64,000 bases of DNA from Mycolicibacterium flavescens (GTDB lineage: Bacteria > Actinomycetota > Actinomycetes > Mycobacteriales > Mycobacteriaceae): assembly GCF_001722335.1 (NCBI RefSeq), contig NZ_MIHA01000004.1:248001-312000 (forward strand), written 5' to 3'. The translations under genes and the position numbers were made by a program. The notes below the pieces were generated by a model, which made no database searches, had not been told where the DNA came from, and worked only from the letters and a program-made list of their open reading frames with translations. Positions 61,949 to 64,000 of this stretch are shown here, piece by piece (within the stretch, counting starts at the first letter, position 1; every line of letters starts with the position of its first letter).

Positions 61949-62773
61949 ATGGGCAGGGTCACGGCACGACGACGGGTCCAGCACGTGACCGCCGAAAGCG
62001 CGGTCGCGCGGCCCGAAACGCTGGTCGTCGAGGAGCCGCTGGAGATCCGCGTCAACGGCACCGCGATCACCGTGACGATGCGCACCCCCGGCGCCGACGT
62101 CGAGTTGGCGCAGGGCTTCCTGCTCACCGAAGGGGTGATCGGCGGCCGCGACGACGTGCTCGCCGCCCGGTACTGCAAGGGCGTGGGGCCCGACGACCTG
62201 AACACCTACAACGTGCTCGACGTGACGCTGGCGCCCGGCGTTCCGATGCCCACAGTCGACGTCACCCGCAACTTCTACACCACCTCGTCGTGCGGGGTCT
62301 GCGGTAAGGCGTCGCTGGAGGCGGTGCGCCTGATCAGCAGGCACGCCCCGGGCGACGACCCGTCCACGGTCACCGCCGACACCCTCTCCGAGCTTCCCGC
62401 GCGGCTGCGCGCCGCGCAGAAGGTGTTCGCCAGCACCGGAGGCCTGCACGGCGCCGCACTGTTCGACACCGACGGCAACACGCTGGTCGTGCGCGAAGAC
62501 GTCGGCAGGCACAACGCCGTCGACAAGGTCATCGGCTGGGCGCTCGAGCAGCAGCGGATCCCGCTGACCGGCACTGTGCTGCTGGTCAGCGGTCGCGCCT
62601 CGTTCGAACTCACCCAGAAGGCCGTGATGGCCGGCATCCCGGTGCTGGCCGCGGTGTCGGCGCCGTCGTCACTGGCGGCGGATCTGGCCAGCGAGTCGGG
62701 GCTGACCCTGGTGGCGTTCCTGCGGGGCGAGTCGATGAACGTCTACACCCGGCCCGACCGCGTCACCCGCTGA
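61949..62773 (+). CDS. fdhD: Formate dehydrogenase accessory sulfurtransferase
   Basis: FdhD passes sulfur from a cysteine desulfurase to the molybdenum cofactor of formate dehydrogenase. It has 274 residues, with the sulfur-carrying Cys pair at 115 and 118 (SSCGVCGK) and the [15 protein letters not shown] motif. No formate dehydrogenase gene lies in the window, though mobA is 3.6 kb away. Its stop overlaps the next start (TGATG). Confidence 0.94.
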   Translation: MGRVTARRRVQHVTAESAVARPETLVVEEPLEIRVNGTAITVTMRTPGADVELAQGFLLTEGVIGGRDDVLAARYCKGVGPDDLNTYNVLDVTLAPGVPMPTVDVTRNFYTTSSCGVCGKASLEAVRLISRHAPGDDPSTVTADTLSELPARLRAAQKVFASTGGLHGAALFDTDGNTLVVREDVGRHNAVDKVIGWALEQQRIPLTGTVLLVSGRASFELTQKAVMAGIPVLAAVSAPSSLAADLASESGLTLVAFLRGESMNVYTRPDRVTR

Positions 62774-63756
62774 TGCCGCCGCCGCCGCCGTCGACGCAGG
62801 GCCACCGGCGCGTGGTGTTCGTCGTGTTCGACGGTGTGAAGCTGCTCGACGCCGCGGGCGCGGCGGAGGTGTTCGCCGAGGCGAACCGGTTCGGAGCCGC
62901 ATACGACATCGCAATGGCCTCGGTGGACGGCGCCGACGTGACAACCTCAGTCGGCACCAAATTATCGGTCTCCGAACGGGTTTCGGAGATCGAGGCGGCG
63001 GACACCGTGATCGTGGCCGGCGGTGACAACCTCGTCGGACAGGCGATCGATCCCGCGCTCGTCGACGCGGTCCGGGACGTGTCCGCGCGGACCCGGCGGC
63101 TGGCGTCGATCTGCACCGGTGCGTTCATCCTCGCCCGGGCGGGGCTGCTCGACGGACGACGCGCGACCACGCACTGGCGCCATGCCCGGTTGCTGGCCCG
63201 CGCGTATCCCGGCATCCGGGTCGAACCCGACGCGATCTTCGTCCGCGACGGCGACGTGTTCACCTCGGCGGGGGTGTCCTCGGGAATCGACCTGGCGCTG
63301 GCCCTGGTCGAACTGGACCACGGAACCGACCTGGTGCGCGAGGTCGCGCGGTCGCTGGTGGTCTACCTCAAACGCGCCGGCGGACAGTCGCAGTTCTCGG
63401 CGCTCGTCGAGGCCCAGCCGCCGCCGCGGTCGGCGCTGCGTGCGGCCACCGACGCGATCGCGGCCGACCCGGCAGCCGACCACAGCGTGAGATCACTTGC
63501 GGCGCGGGCGTCGTTGAGCACCCGCCAGCTGACGCGGTTGTTCCACTCGGAGCTGGGCACCACTCCGGCGAGGTATGTCGAGATGATCCGGCTGGACGCC
63601 GCACGCGCCGCGCTGGACGCCGGCCGCTCGGTCGGCGAATCCGCCCGTGTGGCCGGATTTGGGAGCGCCGAGACCCTGCGTCGGGTCTTCGTCGAGAATC
63701 TCGGCGTCTCCCCGAAGGCCTACCGCGAGCGGTTCCGAACCGCTTCTCGCGGCTGA
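62773..63756 (+). CDS. GlxA-family AraC-type transcriptional regulator
   Basis: A 327-residue regulator with an N-terminal DJ-1/PfpI (class I amidotransferase-like) domain at about 13-190, including the nucleophile-elbow Cys in SICTGAFILA, and a C-terminal AraC helix-turn-helix pair (SVRSLAARASLSTRQLTRLFHSELG and VGESARVAGFGSAETLRRVF). It is translationally coupled to fdhD. Targets and effector are unknown; relatives control amine or quaternary ammonium metabolism. Confidence 0.9.
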   Translation: MPPPPPSTQGHRRVVFVVFDGVKLLDAAGAAEVFAEANRFGAAYDIAMASVDGADVTTSVGTKLSVSERVSEIEAADTVIVAGGDNLVGQAIDPALVDAVRDVSARTRRLASICTGAFILARAGLLDGRRATTHWRHARLLARAYPGIRVEPDAIFVRDGDVFTSAGVSSGIDLALALVELDHGTDLVREVARSLVVYLKRAGGQSQFSALVEAQPPPRSALRAATDAIAADPAADHSVRSLAARASLSTRQLTRLFHSELGTTPARYVEMIRLDAARAALDAGRSVGESARVAGFGSAETLRRVFVENLGVSPKAYRERFRTASRG

Positions 63757-63757
63757 C

Positions 63758-64000
63758 CTACTCGGGCCAGTCGTTGCCGAGGATGGTGTCGACGAAGTTC
63801 GTGCGCACGAACGATTCGTCGAAGCGCTCGAGCACGTCGGCGTTGACCGTGCCGAAGGTGCTGTCGGGCCGGTGCCTCATCCCGTCGGCGAAGGCTCGCA
63901 GGATCCGCTGCTTGAACTGGGGCCGCGGATGCGCCGCGGTGACCGCCGCCAGTACCTCGGCCGACAGGTTGTCGCGGCCGAAACCGAGCACATCGGTCTC
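63758..64000 (-). CDS. C-terminal part of an HD-domain-like protein
   Basis: The frame is open to the window edge and stops at 63758, so only the C-terminal 80 residues are seen (GFGRDNLSAEVLAAVTAAHPRP, ending ILGNDWPE). The sequence resembles the end of mycobacterial HD-domain hydrolases of the cyanamide hydratase-like type, but the HD motif itself lies outside the window. It converges on the GlxA-type gene with one base between them. Confidence 0.5.
   Translation of the reverse strand, partial: ETDVLGFGRDNLSAEVLAAVTAAHPRPQFKQRILRAFADGMRHRPDSTFGTVNADVLERFDESFVRTNFVDTILGNDWPE

Overview
The window is GC-rich, almost gap-free bacterial DNA with GTG/TTG starts, many 1-11 base gene overlaps and TANNNT -10 boxes placed 6-8 bases before start codons. 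Gene content and order follow Mycobacterium tuberculosis Rv2402 to Rv2455c (GH15 trehalase, lppR, lepA, Rv2405-Rv2415c, degV-octT-gpgP-rsfS-nadD, MoxR/VWA, proA, rbsK, nadE, proB-obg-rpmA-rplU, rne, ndk, folC, valS, rpf, mobA, korB-korA). Extra blocks absent from M. tuberculosis suggest an environmental, fast-growing Mycolicibacterium-type species. I found no rRNA, tRNA, CRISPR array, prophage or insertion sequence.

Layout. 1-6.0 kb: the 3' part of a GH15 trehalase-family gene, then an accessory set on the minus strand: a MetE-core-like zinc protein, an SfnB/DszC-like flavin monooxygenase, a LysR regulator and a 2OG-Fe(II) oxygenase. 6.1-19.5 kb: two PknH-sensor-type lipoproteins, lepA, a PemK/MazF-fold protein, GNAT, CBS protein, RNase Z-type hydrolase, the transglutaminase/alpha-E/ATP-grasp operon, rpsT, holA, comEC and comEA. 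19.6-23.7 kb: a block occupying the place where M. tuberculosis has eis (membrane protein, SDR, DapB-like reductase, mycothiol-dependent isomerase-like protein, SRPBCC, ArsR). 23.7-26.9 kb: degV, octT, gpgP, rsfS and nadD, a coupled chain with the methylglucose lipopolysaccharide genes. 27-32.5 kb: VWA protein, MoxR and proA, divergent from rbsK and an enoyl-CoA hydratase. 32.5-34.1 kb: CmtR-like sensor, cation transporter and ICMT-type methyltransferase. 34.1-38.3 kb: nadE, a cysteine hydrolase, a sirtuin and an unknown protein. 38.3-50 kb: proB-obg-rpmA-rplU, rne, ndk, a DUF4233 protein, folC and valS. 50-56.8 kb: DUF937 protein, saccharopine-dehydrogenase-like protein, S9 peptidase, FAD monooxygenase, VOC protein and two tandem resuscitation-promoting factors. 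56.8-57.8 kb: about 1 kb with no gene I accept. 57.8-64 kb: mobA, korB, korA, a candidate 49-residue gene, fdhD, a GlxA-type regulator and the end of an HD-domain-like gene.

The genes serve translation (lepA, rpsT, rpmA, rplU, obg, rsfS, valS), RNA turnover (rne), replication and DNA uptake (holA, comEC, comEA), NAD supply and use (nadD, nadE, sirtuin), proline synthesis (proA, proB), folate, nucleotide and molybdenum cofactor metabolism (folC, ndk, mobA, fdhD), 2-oxoglutarate:ferredoxin oxidoreduction (korAB) and cell-wall remodelling on resuscitation (two rpf). The most notable non-coding signals are two GTGA-N6-TCAC palindromes beside the rpf genes, a hairpin-rich rpf leader, an ArsR operator lying over its own -10 box, a perfect palindrome upstream of the CmtR-like gene, a family of long intergenic inverted repeats, and a Shine-Dalgarno in lepA that points at an ATC codon.
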